Below, one piece after another: positions 1 to 13,300 of a DNA stretch of 38,241 nucleotides (position 1 is its first letter; every line of letters starts with the position of its first letter). Position numbers and translations under genes: made by a program. The notes beneath the pieces were generated by a model. That model saw only the letters and a program-made list of their open reading frames with translations. It had not been told where the DNA came from and made no database searches. The stretch covers positions 569,304-607,544 of the forward strand of contig NMRA01000241.1 in the NCBI GenBank assembly GCA_002633005.1, in the 5' to 3' direction. The DNA is from Phoronis australis. Lineage: Eukaryota; Phoronida; Phoronidae.

Positions 1-316
1 ACCATCATTCTTAATTTTGCGTAAAAACCTCTGCAGCTGTCCTTCTCTAGTTAGTGTAGGATCTGCTTTGACACGTCTAAACTTCGATACATCACTCAAA
101 ATTTCATTCAAAGAATTGACATAATCATTGCGATCTAAAATGACTACACCATTTCCCTTATCGGGTCTAATTATCACTAGGTTTTCGTTTCTTCGCAGTT
201 CCTTGATCGCCTTAAACTTTCTCAAATCACTCCAAGATGGTCTGTATGACGACACATATGTTGATGCCAATCTTGTTAAATCAGCCTTCAGTTCAGTCTC
301 TTTAGTAAGGTTCAGA
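1..316 (-). mobile_element. Penelope-like element, N-terminal reverse transcriptase fragment
   Basis: The minus strand is open without a stop from 316 to the window edge (about 105 codons). It reads like the region just before and at the start of the reverse transcriptase of Penelope-like elements. The recognisable core is LVIIRPDKGNGVVILDRNDY, which matches the family pattern of a hydrophobic stretch, then DKG, then a VVILD/DY segment. It is followed by a leucine-rich LNEILSD segment and KF. A TAA at 317-319 closes the frame upstream, almost exactly where a SINE begins, so the element is truncated or was cut by the SINE. The catalytic RT motifs would lie beyond the left edge. The frame is undamaged, which suggests a fairly young copy. 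The family call rests on motif recognition only. Confidence 0.75.
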
Positions 317-320
317 ACTT

Positions 321-445
321 AAGTTAAACTGGAATTGAGGGCCTAAAGACCTGACTCCAGGTTCAAACAGTGTGCCCCAGTGCAGGGACTCGAACACATG
401 TCCTAGTATACTCATATCTAGCTTACTAAGCCACACTGCCTCCTC
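321..445 (-). repeat. tRNA-derived SINE, copy 1
   Basis: Read on the minus strand, the element starts GAGGAGGCAGTGTGGCTTAG (A-box-like). It has a B-box-like GTTCGAGTCCC about 50 nt later and ends in CAGTTTAACTT. A second copy with the same start, B box, middle (GAGTCAGGTCT) and end lies at 4921-5047 on the plus strand, and both are about 125 bp long. The internal RNA polymerase III promoter boxes point to descent from a tRNA gene. It abuts the Penelope-like fragment at 1-316. Confidence 0.7.
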
Positions 446-2689
446 TGTTATGGTTAGAAAACATGCGCGCACCCAGGGGTGCCCCTCATTTGGCAAAGTG
501 GGCAAAATGGTCCGCCTCAGATCAACAAAAATTCCCAAAAAGTAGAAAACGAGACACAAGTCCACTAAAAATGCAGGAATTCGGCAAATGCACAATTCAT
601 AGCTCTGAAAGTCCACATTCCCAAAACTTCACGCCCTCCTATTTTTAGGTTATATAATGGGGAGGGGCCTAAATCAAAAGTAATGTTTACAGAAGTGTTA
701 ACTGAAGTAACACCTTTTTAGTGGGTGATAATCTTATAGTAACGGATTTGAAAGTGTTGTGAAAAAATAATTACAAAGCAGGCAAAAGTTGATGACAATT
801 TTATCAATGTGTCTGGAAGCATCAAGCACGTTCTACTTCTTAAAGCGGCACGTACGCTAAAACGAAGATCTTTACGTAAAACGTATGTCTCTCAGTCCAC
901 AAAATCATCTGATCGCGAAAACCGATGACTTTTAAGCCAGTCTCATAAAAATGAGCCAAAAGAAACAGACGACCAGGGTAATGGAAATTTTGAAAATTAG
1001 GTGCTGAAAAATATATTGACAAGTACCGGACACATAGGAAGCGTTCCTGTGACTCGCAAAGATTTGTGTAATCTCGTGTTTCTCGTAAGATACCTGTTCT
1101 TCGGAACGCAGCGTCGATCATGGCTGAAACTCCATAGCGGAATTCTGTGACAATATGTACCCGGTCCTTGTACTCTAACAGGACCCGACTTAAGCAATAA
1201 CAAGTACCAGAACGGTAAAGATGTCGAGAATTTTGAGAATTGTTAGAAAAATCGGCAACAGTTGCAAGCAGCCAACATACACAATTCACCTGCTTGAGGA
1301 AAACAAAGTGGAATTCCTCATTTGTCTCGTTATTTTAAAAAAAAACTATAATCTAACGGAAACTAAGATTATAACTGCTGCAGACACCGAGATGTTGTTA
1401 AATGTTGTATTATGTAGAGATTTAGCTCATGCTCAATGAAATTCCCAAGTCTGACCTTCATTTAAGTTCTTCTTCCAACGGGGTTTGTTGGATGTGACAA
1501 AAACTTATGCTATTAGTTGACTTACAAGCAGAGCCTAACCTAAAAGCAACACCACAAATGTGAAATGAAAACACATAGCATTACAAAGGAAATTATTATT
1601 ACAGAATTGACCACATCAGCATGATAGAGAGAGATCAAACTTTGAGACAGCAAACTGTAATCATACCCAGATCAAAATTCAAGATATTATTGTTTGAAGC
1701 CCCATGCAGCCACATCTATGAGAGCCATTCATGTTTACAGGGGGCACTCCTTGTTTCGGTTCTTTAATACAGGCATTAGCGTTCCTAATTACATAAAACA
1801 CCAAGTACGAAATGGAGTTCATTGATTACCTGAACTGTCACAAACTTACATAGTTTGAAGTACAAAATTTTGACCCCACCAAATTAGGGGTGCCTGGCTA
1901 CTTTAAAGGTACGAGCACGATTCCTAAAATTATTTCTAGTGCCTGAAATTAAACTTCAGTCACGCACAATAAAAGTAATTGTGCAAGGCTCCATAGTCAT
2001 CTGGGAGATTTGATGTCATCAACCAAAACACACAAAATAATTGCACACAATAATCTAATTCTTCACATACACAGTAAAAATCAAACCATTAAGGGTGAAA
2101 ATTACAAAAATTGAGAAACCAAGTTCTTTACCACAAGAACCAAAAAAATGGAAACAAAAGCCCAGCTGCAGGCACGTGACTGACAACAGAGGGACCTACC
2201 AACAAAAACAAGATCATGCAATACTTATTTTGCACAAAAAATTATTGACAATAGGGGTATTTCCATTTTCCAAAGGCTCATTATCATTCTACACAGGGTG
2301 GAAACTTTGCCAATTGCTATACAGTTCAATCCAAGCCAATCATAGTCTAAAATTTCTTAAATCTTAATTTTCAGGTAGAATTTCAGTTGTGATTCATATT
2401 GTGCACTAAAAAGATTTACCCAATACATGAACCCTAACACCCCATAACAACTGAGTGCATGAGAACTTCGCCAAAATACTAGAAGTCTACTGAAACACAA
2501 TTTTGTAATTGGTGTAAAATCTCATAGATTTCGGTCAAGAACTAAGGCCAAAAAAGATCTTTTCAAATTATAAAGGCTCCTAACATTATTATGAATTTCA
2601 GCAATTTCTCAAAACTTTCTCTGATGATACATAGGGTAAAGCAGTCATTTTGTGCTACTTACTGTAACAACATGGAAACTAACAAGAGC
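446..2689. other. Unassigned 3' flanking region
   Basis: No gene, RNA gene or clear repeat was recognised. A 149-codon minus-strand reading frame at 840-1289 has no recognisable motif and overlaps an equally open shifted frame. One frame of this length is expected by chance in a sequence of this size and base composition. Confidence 0.5.
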
Positions 2690-3110
2690 AACGCGGAGCG
2701 TTGAAATGCGCCAACGAATGCATCGCAAATGGTGTGCTTTTAGGGTTCATTATTTATATCATAAAAATGGCCACTAGGTGGGGCAAACTACATTGAATCC
2801 AGCCAAAAACCGGACGACAGCGTCCTTTCACTAATAGGTGCCAATATACCAAATTTTATGAAAATCCGATGAGGACTTTTGAAGATACAGAGGTAAACGT
2901 AAAAAACTAAAATTGCCACTAGGGGGCACAGTGGTGGTGGGATCCGTCCGAAAGTTCGCTCGTGCCGTCCCATCCATAGTAGGTACACATGTGCAAAATT
3001 TCGTGAAGATACGTCAAGGCATTTTAGAGATACAGCAGCAGACGCCGGATGGAGATGACTGCATAATGCGTCCACATATAAATATGTGGGCGCATAAAAA
3101 TGCATTCCAT
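2690..3110. repeat. Interspersed repeat with CTCF-like motifs
   Basis: The segment has two similar halves. Each contains a CCACTAGG(T/G)GG motif (near 2771 and 2917) followed by a 'caaa(a/t)tt...tgaa(a/g)at' block and 'ttt(g/t)aga(a/g)ata', a layout typical of dispersed, imperfectly duplicated repeats in animal genomes. The right end carries an AT-rich palindromic stretch near 3074-3096. No coding capacity is evident. Confidence 0.45.
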
Positions 3111-3304
3111 ATTTCTGAAACTTCCAGGTCTTTTAAAATTTATAGTACACAAAAAATCACTTCATGAGTCAATTTCTGACGGCCAATTTTTTTCTGCCTT
3201 ATTTTGGCTGAAAATGACTGTCATGACTCATAATGTACTGATGCCAGCAGGTTTGTTTACACTTAATTAAACAATAACTATAGGAATAGTGTATAGTTTT
3301 CCAT

Positions 3305-3310
3305 TTTATT
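3305..3310 (-). promoter_or_regulatory. Candidate poly(A) signal for SLC25A42
   Basis: AATAAA on the minus strand, about 850 nt downstream of the SLC25A42 stop codon. It is the first exact AATAAA seen downstream, so it is a reasonable 3'-UTR end. The true cleavage site cannot be read from sequence alone. Confidence 0.35.
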
Positions 3311-3357
3311 ACCTTTCTGGTAAAATACCAGTCATTCCAAGCCATGAAGGGCTGCTT

Positions 3358-3449
3358 ATGAAATTAACTTGTACTTAACTACCACGACAGGGAACTCTGC
3401 TTATGACAGTCAAATTAACTTGTACTTGACCACCATGATGGGGAACTTC
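3358..3449. repeat. Short tandem duplication
   Basis: A block containing AAATTAACTTGTACTT followed by an ACCAC(G/T/A)...GGGAACT tail occurs twice, at about 3360-3396 and 3413-3449, offset by about 53 bp. It lies in the 3' flank or 3' UTR of the carrier gene. Confidence 0.5.
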
Positions 3450-4160
3450 ACTAACACTCAGCTGTCACGAAAGAGAATAACTAGTCATTTTTGGCATGAT
3501 CTATGCCTAATGTCTTACATTTTGGAAGAGTACCAAGCATGACACGTTCATACTTCCTGGCCAGCTGACCAATTAGTGAACACTGGCTCATACAAGCTGT
3601 TTACATTACTGCTGGCTAACTTGTCAATATTTATCATTGTCACTTATAGGGGTCACGCATTTTCTGAACCAGTTTCTCCACTGAATAACGCATAAAACTC
3701 GTTTTAAATATGCAGGATCCGTAAGGGTGACTATTGCTTTTGAATGAACATTTCCCCCAAGGAAAATCATAGGTCTTGATCATTGAAGAAAGTGACATAC
3801 ACAATGAATTTTGTCAACAATTTACACGTACTTACACCACAAAATATAAAATTGAGCATTGCCATTAACACATAAAAGGATACGAAACCCTGTTTTGCTG
3901 TTTTTCATCAACATCAATCCAGTCACTAACTATTGTAAACTTGCACTTTGTACAGAGGTTAAACCATAATTCAGCTACAACAATTTCCGAGTTTAGTATC
4001 CTTCTAACAGTCACACAAGTTGCACTTTTAGCTGCAAAGAGACAAATTCTTGTGAAACACTGGTGAAGCCATCAGCGCATTGCAATAACAACTGCAGAGC
4101 CACTTGACATAAATCAATCTGTCTCCACATACTCTATTCACCTACACTGGCCTTTGCTGA

Positions 4161-4360
4161 TCAGTCAATGTGGAAGAATGTTAATTTCCTGAGTTGCATT
4201 ACTATAATGTCGAACGTGGTGAAACTGATGCCAACTGCAATAGGACCTTTTATCCAGTTCATGCTAAGACCCTTGTACAATGCCATGAATCCCTCTGTTT
4301 TCAACACGTACACTACCGTGCTGTATATGGACCTGTACTCATAGTTGAGTCCTGTCACAC
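4161..4360 (-). CDS. SLC25A42: SLC25A42 coding exon 7 (stop codon)
   Basis: Encodes residues 275-340 and the TGA stop at 4163-4161. It holds the hallmark SLC25A42 C-terminal block [20 protein letters not shown] and the last helix. The acceptor is preceded by a good pyrimidine tract (TTTTTCTCCTCCCCTAG). Confidence 0.96.
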
Positions 4361-7300
4361 CTAGGGGAGGAGAAAAACAACACTTTACATTCCATTCTAC
4401 AAAATGCATTAACACTACAGTAAGCAATGTCACACAACCTTCAACTTATTGCACTACAGCCAAGGAAAATAGTCTCTTGCGTATTGTTACAGAAATGGAT
4501 TAGGTTCAACAAAACTAGTTTATAGCTGTAAGTCTTGAAGGCATACTTGATTGTTTTGGTATCTACAACAGAATTATGTATATGTAGTTGCACCGAGAAG
4601 TTTGGACAAAATCCTCTCTATTAAGTCTGCTTGGATTTCAGTGGTCCCGGTAGCTCCGTGGACTAGGGCATCTGCATGGTTAGTAGAAAGCCCAGGATTC
4701 AAACCCCAGTCAAGGCATCCATCTTTTCAGATGTAACTTTAGCTGATGTGACCAACAGGTGGCGTGTACGAACACTAATAATTCTTACTTATTACTATAG
4801 CAGCATGCAAGTCCAATCCTTGGCCACATGAGGGATTGGAAACTAAGGCTTTTAATGTTGTGACATACTGCATCCCTGTGTTAAAAATTCATGCACAGAT
4901 TTTTATAGAAATGTGTATAAGAGGAGGCAGTGTGGCCTAGAGTGATAAATGTCCACTTCCTTTACTCAACGTCATGGGTTCGAGTCTCACTGGGGGAAGT
5001 CGATAGACCCTTGAGTCAGGTCTCAAGTTTCTCAGATCAGTTTAACTAAATATTAATAAAGCATAAAAATGGTTTCAGGTGATCAGTGCAATGTATCCAT
5101 CTGTGCAGGCAGAGCACATCTGATACAACATGTGTCAAACTGCCTGCAAATATTTTTACATAGAAACATGTGCCAAAGGAGTAACATTTTGAAAGTCAAA
5201 CACTTATGACATTCCCAGAAATAAGAGAATTCGTACCTGCAGTTTGCATACGTCTTCGAACAATGTCCAGGGGATATGACGATGTTTGACCAAACAGTCC
5301 AGAGATAGCACCAAAACACATGCGCTCGTATGGCTTTGGCTCACGACCATTGTTGAGGTCTATGATAGGAAAACAAAATAATTTTCAGACCCAGTGTTTA
5401 TCCAACTACCGAAGTATCAAGATGAAATGTGCAGAGTAGATCTGAATGTTTCAGATGTGTCAACAGCAGCATGCAGAGCACACACAGAAAATAATCAGCC
5501 ATAATGTCCCAGAATTCACAGTTACATTGAGTTGACACTGTGGACCTTCAGACGGTGAGTTCCTGTACAATTTGTCTAGAGGCAACTTTTTTATCAGCCA
5601 AGGGACATTTTGGGATTGGTAAGATAAATGAAGGGAAGTGATTTTTTAAAAATGTTTTTCAATGGGGAATGAGGCTGATATTCATCGCCTAAATAGAGAA
5701 AGACGATACCATCTATAGGCAAGAAATGGGTTGCAACATGCAGTGAAAGTATGCTGTGGCAGTGTAGTTTTCTGTAAAACATTAAACAAGAGTGGAAATG
5801 GTGGACATTTGTAAAATATTAATCAAGAGTGCAAATGGTAGACATTTGTAACATTAAACAAGAGTGGAAATGGTGGACATTTGTAAAACATTAAACAAGA
5901 GTGAAAATGGTAGACATATGTAAAACATTAATCAAGAGTGGAAATGGTAGACATTTGTAAAACATTAATCAAGAGTTGAAATGGTAGACATTTGTAAAAC
6001 AAACTCACATCCGAGAATGATTCTGGTGACTAGAATGAAGATTTTACCCACAATTAATTAAACTAACCTGGGGAACAGGGCAAACCCCCTACATCGTACA
6101 TCCAAGTATGGAGATGCAGCTAAATGTTGGCATATTCTATTTACTGCTTTTTGGGAAACCAAACTCGTGATTGTGTTATACAGTTTCATCAAGGAAGATT
6201 TAAAGTGATAATCTCTTACTTGTGTGTTAAGCCATGCTGGCCACTTGAAAATGATTCACAGTGGAAAGTAAAAATATTTAAGTTGACCAACTGTTGACAC
6301 ATTATTTCTGAAATACCAGAGGTTGGGACAGGTACAATAATTGATAAAGTAACTTAAGATATATTTTTAAACAGTACACACCATGGATTTTTGCACATTT
6401 TAAATTACCGGTGGCCACAGACTAAATGTATGACGTAAAATTTAGCTAAACCCATATTTATTTTGTGTAATTAGCTCGAAGTTTTGATTTTTCTTTCAAT
6501 TTTGCCAATTTTCACATTTCCCGCCATGTGACGTCATGGGTTGAACACAAGAGATCAGTGACTAGCATTGATCAATGGCGGAGAGCGGGGAATTTGAAAG
6601 TGACGACGATTATGAGCAAGAATTGAACGAATACTATGAAGAAACGTACTGGAATGATGGCCAGGATGAGGAAATGGGGTTGCACGAAAGCGAGAACAAG
6701 TTTAATGTGCTCCCGGCTGCGTACTTTTCTACTTTGAGCCTTGTGAACTGGATCCTCTCGCGAGAGAAGCGGCCTCGGGCTCGGCGAGTCAACCCAGTCA
6801 TCCAACAGACGATCCTGAATTAAGAGCTGATGTTTCTGAATGATAAGTATTGTCCTTTATTGAACCAGGCCTTCATCGTAATGTCTCCTGTGACTGGAGT
6901 CGAAACACAAGTCCTCAAAGTGGGCAGAACACAGAGTGGCCCCGGACCGAATCGTTTGGTCCACGATGACGTCCCACACTCTCGTTCGGCGCACGAAGCC
7001 ATGCCACTTCTGCGCAACTTTGGTGTCCTTCGGAAAATCGAGACGTTTTCCGCCTGGCTGCTGTTGCTGCAGCCTCCGGAAACACATCTTTTGATCCCTC
7101 TACGAACCTTCTCGATGCTCAATATACTTTGCTTTCTCTTCGTTCTATACACTTTGTCTCTGATCCGAACAGTATGGCGAACGACTTGGGTTCAACCCAT
7201 GACGTTGTACATAACTATTATTTTTTTCAATTTTTGCGTGTTTCTTTATGAGCTGTGCACTAAAGGCACTGAAATCAAGTAAGATATAATAATAAAATTT

Positions 7301-10300
7301 ATTTTGAGGTACTAGAGTCATGTTGTGTACACTTTAAAGACATCAGCAGCAGATGAAGTATAAACATTCATTCACTTGCATGCATGGAAATGTTCAGCAT
7401 AACGCACTCGCTCTGGAAAATTGAGGGAATACATAGTGCTCCTGCCAAGGGATGGCTACAGAATTGTGCTCCTGCCAAGGGATGGCTACAGAACTCTGCC
7501 TAAACTGCAAATGACCTCTTACAACAGATTTGCCAATTCAGATTTTCAAAAAATCTCTAAAATGCAATCTCTTTCACTAACAGTATCTTGAGCAACTCAA
7601 ATTCAAATTTGATCATGAATAAAAAGTTCATTAATCTACTTGACATAAGAGCAATTTTTACTAGTGGCAGAACTTACTGACATATGCGACTAACATCACA
7701 AGTAGTCTTACTGGAATGTTTAGCATGACGTCACTTTGACATCATTATGATGTTTTGGACCCAGTGTGACTGCATGTCTATTCTTATTTCCAGGTCCACA
7801 TTGCGACATCTATTGCCATGACACGTCATCACTAAACATCCGAACTGGCTAAGTGCCAGTTTGATATAACTTCATTTGTGCGTTTTCTGCGTAGTGACAC
7901 CATTTGATGTAGTTTAAAACTGACCGTGTAAGACAGATGGTTACGTTATGACAAGGATCTACTTATATGTTAAAAGGTATATTGATAAGGTACTCCATGC
8001 ATTACAACTGCAAGACATATGCTAAAGAGGCCTGGAATGCCATAAACAGAGTAAATTGCAATATTGAAAGTGGTTCTTTGTCACTGAAACACAATTCAAC
8101 TTGCATGCCAGATATTTTTAGGGTTTGTCCGTAAAGATTTTTAATGTCTGTTGATATCAAAGCATTTTATTTTAGTTTCAAATTTCAAAAAAATGATCAG
8201 TCAACTGTTCGCCACTACGTCGATTTTTCTCCCACAAGGCAAAGCACATCTTCTTATTTGGTATGGCAAGACATAGACATAGCACATTTCCCTTATATGG
8301 AAACTGTGACCTTTGACCTCAAGTGACTTCAAACAACTGAGAGTGAGGGCAAGGGAGAAAAATTAGAAACTCTGTGGTAACCAGTGTTTTTCCTTCGCGC
8401 GTATTTCAGAAATTGTGAATGTTGTGATTTTTGCTGAAAATTTCCTCACACGGGAATTGAATTACTCTGCACTAGATGTTGCGAGATGGTACTTTTGTCA
8501 GAAATTATTGAAAAGATATTTTTGACAAGCTTTCACATTCCATCAGGGCTTGGAATGACCAATGGCAAAAAATGCGGAAAGTTTTATGGCCCAAATTATG
8601 CGCGCTACCCTTGAAATGGTCGATGTGAACCTTTCCCCAACAAAAGTCGGGAGGACTACAAAAAAAAACCGTTACCACCATCAGTAGCATGCGTCTGCGT
8701 CCTTTTAGCTCGTCCGTCCACTCCCAACCCACACATTTTTGGCTGCAGAGCCGTAGTATTTGTCGCCGCGGTTTACAATAACATGAGACGCCATTGAAAA
8801 TCCCACCACGCTATCCCAGATGCCCCGGCAATGTTGACAATTTACGTTCCTCCGAAACATAAAGAGCAACTTCCGCTTTTCGAGGTGAACGTCGTCTGCA
8901 ACGCCGCGGTAAGAAAGGAATTTGCCGCAGAAATTTTATATCAAATCCGATTTTTTTACGCAGAAATGTAATAAAATGCGCGGACAGAACATTTGAAAAA
9001 AGCGGAAATCCGCGTTTCCGCGGAAAATTCCAAGCCCTGTCCATGCCTATTCAAAAGGTGCATTGATTAGGTAATCCATGCATTACAACTGCAAGACTTA
9101 CCGGAGAATACCTTCTTACAAGTTTCATACGTGAAGAAGCTCATGCCGGAATAAGGAATGGAGCCGAGAATCGTTGGCACAAACCCCCTGTACAGAGTTC
9201 GTATGCCCTCTGTGCGGTATATTTTTAGAAAGACCTGAATTAGATTGCTATACCTACAAAGAGAAAGCAAGCAAAGTAGAATCTTCACAAGTGTGGGCTC
9301 TGTTTCTTGAAAGTGACTTAAGACTTAAGGTGTTGCACTACCACTTGCCAATTATTGAATAAAGGTTTAGCCAAGTAATTACCAGCTTATCACAGTCTAG
9401 AACTAATTTATAAACATTATCTCTGTAACTAGCAGTTATGTATATATTCTCAGAGAATTTACTTTTGCTTCAGATTTAATTATTTTTCAGAAATAGTTAT
9501 ATGGAGCACAAGTCAGACCAAATTTCTTGTCAGTCTTAATTCACTTTTCATGTAACAGACCCCTGGTTTTGCATTTTTGTGAGACAATTGACCATAGTTT
9601 CAGTATGATACAACAATACAAGTCCAATATGTGATTGAAGCAGCAATATCAGAGATGGCGTCAGTCAATGTGATTCACACTCTGGAATGCTTGTAAACAA
9701 AAGGGCAAGAGTTTTATTAATTTCAGGAAGCCATAATTCAAGCACAATTCAGCAAGAATAAATTTAATGAGTTCAAAGTTCACAACCAAGTTTACAAGTA
9801 GGGTATTATAAGTCTAGATTGCTGTGGCATTAAATGATACTCAACTTCACCATCGTAAGGCGTGTAATTTCGTGAGAATGCTAACATGCCATATTTTGGT
9901 GCTCTAAAATATGAGTTATATTGAACAATGGATCCAAAGAAGCAGTCATTTATTTTTCTTTACCAAGATCAAATCAATTTGTAAATTCCACACCAACCAG
10001 TGGGTTACAAAATATCGCAAAGCTCTGATGAGAGCTGCTATACTACGCACTGAGCTTGATTTGTGACGGCCATCCGTGCTCGGGCCATGTCCAGGGGATA
10101 GGTGCACGACACTGAAGTGACTCCAGCCAATGAGCCTGCCAGGAACCGCTTGGATGGGCTACCATACCTGAGGATGACAATGCACACAGACTAGAATACA
10201 ATCACTTTACCTTGCGAAAGGCCTTTAACTCAGTTGGCATATTGAAACACAGTAATTTTTATACTAACTCGAAACAAGAAGAATAAATCATGAGGTTTGA

Positions 10301-13300
10301 AGAAACAATGTACGAACTTCTAAAGGGACATGATGCGGAAAAAATTTCAAGATTTTTGTGTTCCCTCGCAACTATTTTGCGTTCCCTTGCAAAACTTTTG
10401 CATTGTCTTGCAAAATGCAGGGTATCTCAAAACACGCATCGTTTCAGATTCAACAAACAACACAAGCAAATCAAACTTTACATATTTAATTCTAATTACA
10501 ATGTCATGATAGAGCAGGCATTTCTGTCCCGGGAGGCACAGACCCTATATTTGTTTGGGGTGAGCCACTGGACCTTGCAAATCTGAAAATTGCTGCCCAT
10601 ATTTAAACCAAAGCTTCAAATATGTGACCCATTGTTTATATCAAAAAGCAAAATGTATGCAGCATTACTTACTCCTACATTAAAAAGGTGGCCGACTCAC
10701 GAGAACTAGTAAAATCCCCGGGGGCAAAAATGTATCACCAAATTCCAGTAGTGGATCTACTGTTATGATAGTTATGTTTAAGCATCAGGTCCCACACCAG
10801 AGGGGGCTAAAGGGCCCCAGTAGTGCTCACCATCACCTGGAGGGTAAACAGTTTTAATTTTAAATCAAAGTCCTAGAAGCACACGTTTTCAACACTTATT
10901 AAATGGTTAGAAGACATTATTAATAAGGAACCAGGCAGTACTTATCCCATAACCAACACACAATCCGTAGTTGAAGAAAGTTTAAATAAACGCGTCACTC
11001 ATGATTCCGAACCGAAGATCACACCACCATTTTGAACTAACCGCAAAACTGGAAGTACAATTCATTCAGGAACCAGGCTTAGTATACACCGTCTGTGCGA
11101 CTGGATCAGTGTCTGTTACCAGACTGCAAACAGGGATAAAATAATCGACAGCACACCTCAACCTTAATAAAACCAAAATAGGGACAATTTGTACTGAAAA
11201 TGTTGACAAAATATGGCAAAATAAATTTTGACAGAAATTATTTTGCCGAACTCGGATCTGCAGCCGATGACCCAATGTAGACCGATGGAGACCATTCGCA
11301 CTGACAAAAGACGAAGGCATGCTGTCCCCGGCTGTTTTATCGGAATAAATGGTTCAAATCCTGAATGCCGTATACATACAAAGACAGTGTCCGACACTAG
11401 TATAAAGTTACGACTAGTAACACTCCTGCGCCAACACCGGATTGAATAACAACTGGGGCCGACTATTGCGCAGGCATGAGGCTAGGTAGGCAACACGTAG
11501 CCCCTCAGTTGGCCGGTTAGGGGCTACAATCAGCATTTTTTCACTAAGTTTGCAAATCCAGATTTTTTTAATGTTATGCAATCATATCGACAGAATTCCT
11601 TCACCTCTGAGAGATATTTATATGATGATCTTGTTTTAGCACTGGTACTCATGACATTTACGCATTTTAAAGTACGAAAAAATGTTAATTATGGCCAGAG
11701 TAATCCTTAATATAGCTTAAAATAGCCAAAAATCCATTGTCATTTAGTTTCACTGAAACATTGCATGTTTTTAATACACGTGGCATTTAATTAAATCACA
11801 TTTAATTGAAATTTAATGTTTTTTCATGATCTTAACGTGTATTTCTTGTTTTTCTGTAGGTGATTGCAGGGATCTGAAAAGTCAAACACAATTTTCAGGC
11901 ATTCTTGCAAAATAATATAAATGTTATGCAAACACACTAAATTTGCATGTGCTCTCTCTTACAGCCATGGCTGAAAAAGAAAAGGATTACTAGTGTTTTG
12001 AACTGTGTTTTTAATGGGTGATGGTATATAGAATTTGATTTAAAACCCACATATTTGTACCAGATGTCCTGGTGATTGGATTCCTCAACCAAATAATATA
12101 ACCTTCACCTAAGAAAAACTGTGTATTCTCCGTAGCCCTGTCTGAATTCGATTAAATTCTTCCATTAATAAAAGATTTTTGATACTGCACAGTGGGAATC
12201 GTGAAGCTATCTTTGGCCCACAAAAATATTAGACCAATATTCCTGGATTTGAATTGATCATAAGCAAAAATGTCTTTCGTATTCTCCGTAGCCCCCAACT
12301 TTAAATTGTTAGTACATGGTTTAAAAAACTTGTATCTACATGTAGGTGCATTTACTGAGAAAATGGAGACATAAACTCTCCAACACAAGAAAAATTACAA
12401 TTTTTTTTATTTATGGGTGGGATTTGAGGCAAGTTTAGCTAAAATTACTTTTTCATTAATAAAACATGAATATTCTTTCGTCATTCAGAAGTGTTGGTAT
12501 TGACAAGTAAATGAATTCTATTGCATTTGTTCAAGTATTCATCCACTTATAAACAGGTATCTGCATATTTTGTATTCTCCGTAGCCCCATTTAAGACCTC
12601 TGTGCTATGTGAGACTTATGCATACATTGTTTATTGACGATGAAACATGTTTTCCTGTATTTCTTTGATGGAAGTTAATGGAATTAGGCATTCCTTTTGA
12701 CAGTGATGTGACTCTTGATGATAGTTAAGTGCTGAGTATGTCTAAGGAATAAGTACAATCGCTATGTTTTATTTGTTTACTCACACCTTGTGAAGTGTAC
12801 ACAGGTGTGAACCTATTTTTTATATTGATGTACAGTGATTAAGTACATGAGTTAACGATAATAAACTTTCTTGTTCCTAAGCCAGATTTAAGTCTTTTTT
12901 CCAACATGGATGTGACAATACCAATGATGTATTCTCCGTAGCCCACATTTTTCTTTGTAATTTCAACAGGCCAAATCTCAAAAACTAAATGAGGATACTT
13001 CACAAAAGTTTAACCTGATATTCCACATACCATGTTAATACCAATAAACAAAGTCTCAAAGCTGAAATGAAAACTTCATAAAATGCCACTTCTGAAACTA
13101 AAGTTTGCATCCTGAGTGAAAAAATGCCGAATACTTCCCATTGCTTTCTGTATGCATTTCGTTCCATGTATTTTAAACGGGCGGTAGGCCAAATCCGGCC
13201 ACCGATTCTGAGTTTTCACCTCGTCAAAAATACACTCCACACTTAAAACTATCACTTAAAAAAGAGCTTAACTTTCTTCATTGGTCCTTTCTACTTCTAT

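Noticed and set aside
840-1289. 149-codon open frame on the minus strand
   Set aside because: No motif, signal or splice context; a second frame is equally open over part of it, and one frame of this length is expected by chance in the window.
4643-4720. Functional tRNA-Thr gene
   Set aside because: The D and anticodon stems pair, but the acceptor and T stems do not, so it is treated as tRNA-derived only.
6830-7282. 150-codon plus-strand frame followed by AATAAA-like sequence
   Set aside because: It is the antisense of the THAP remnant, whose minus-strand motifs are specific; the AT-rich tail explains the poly(A)-like signal.
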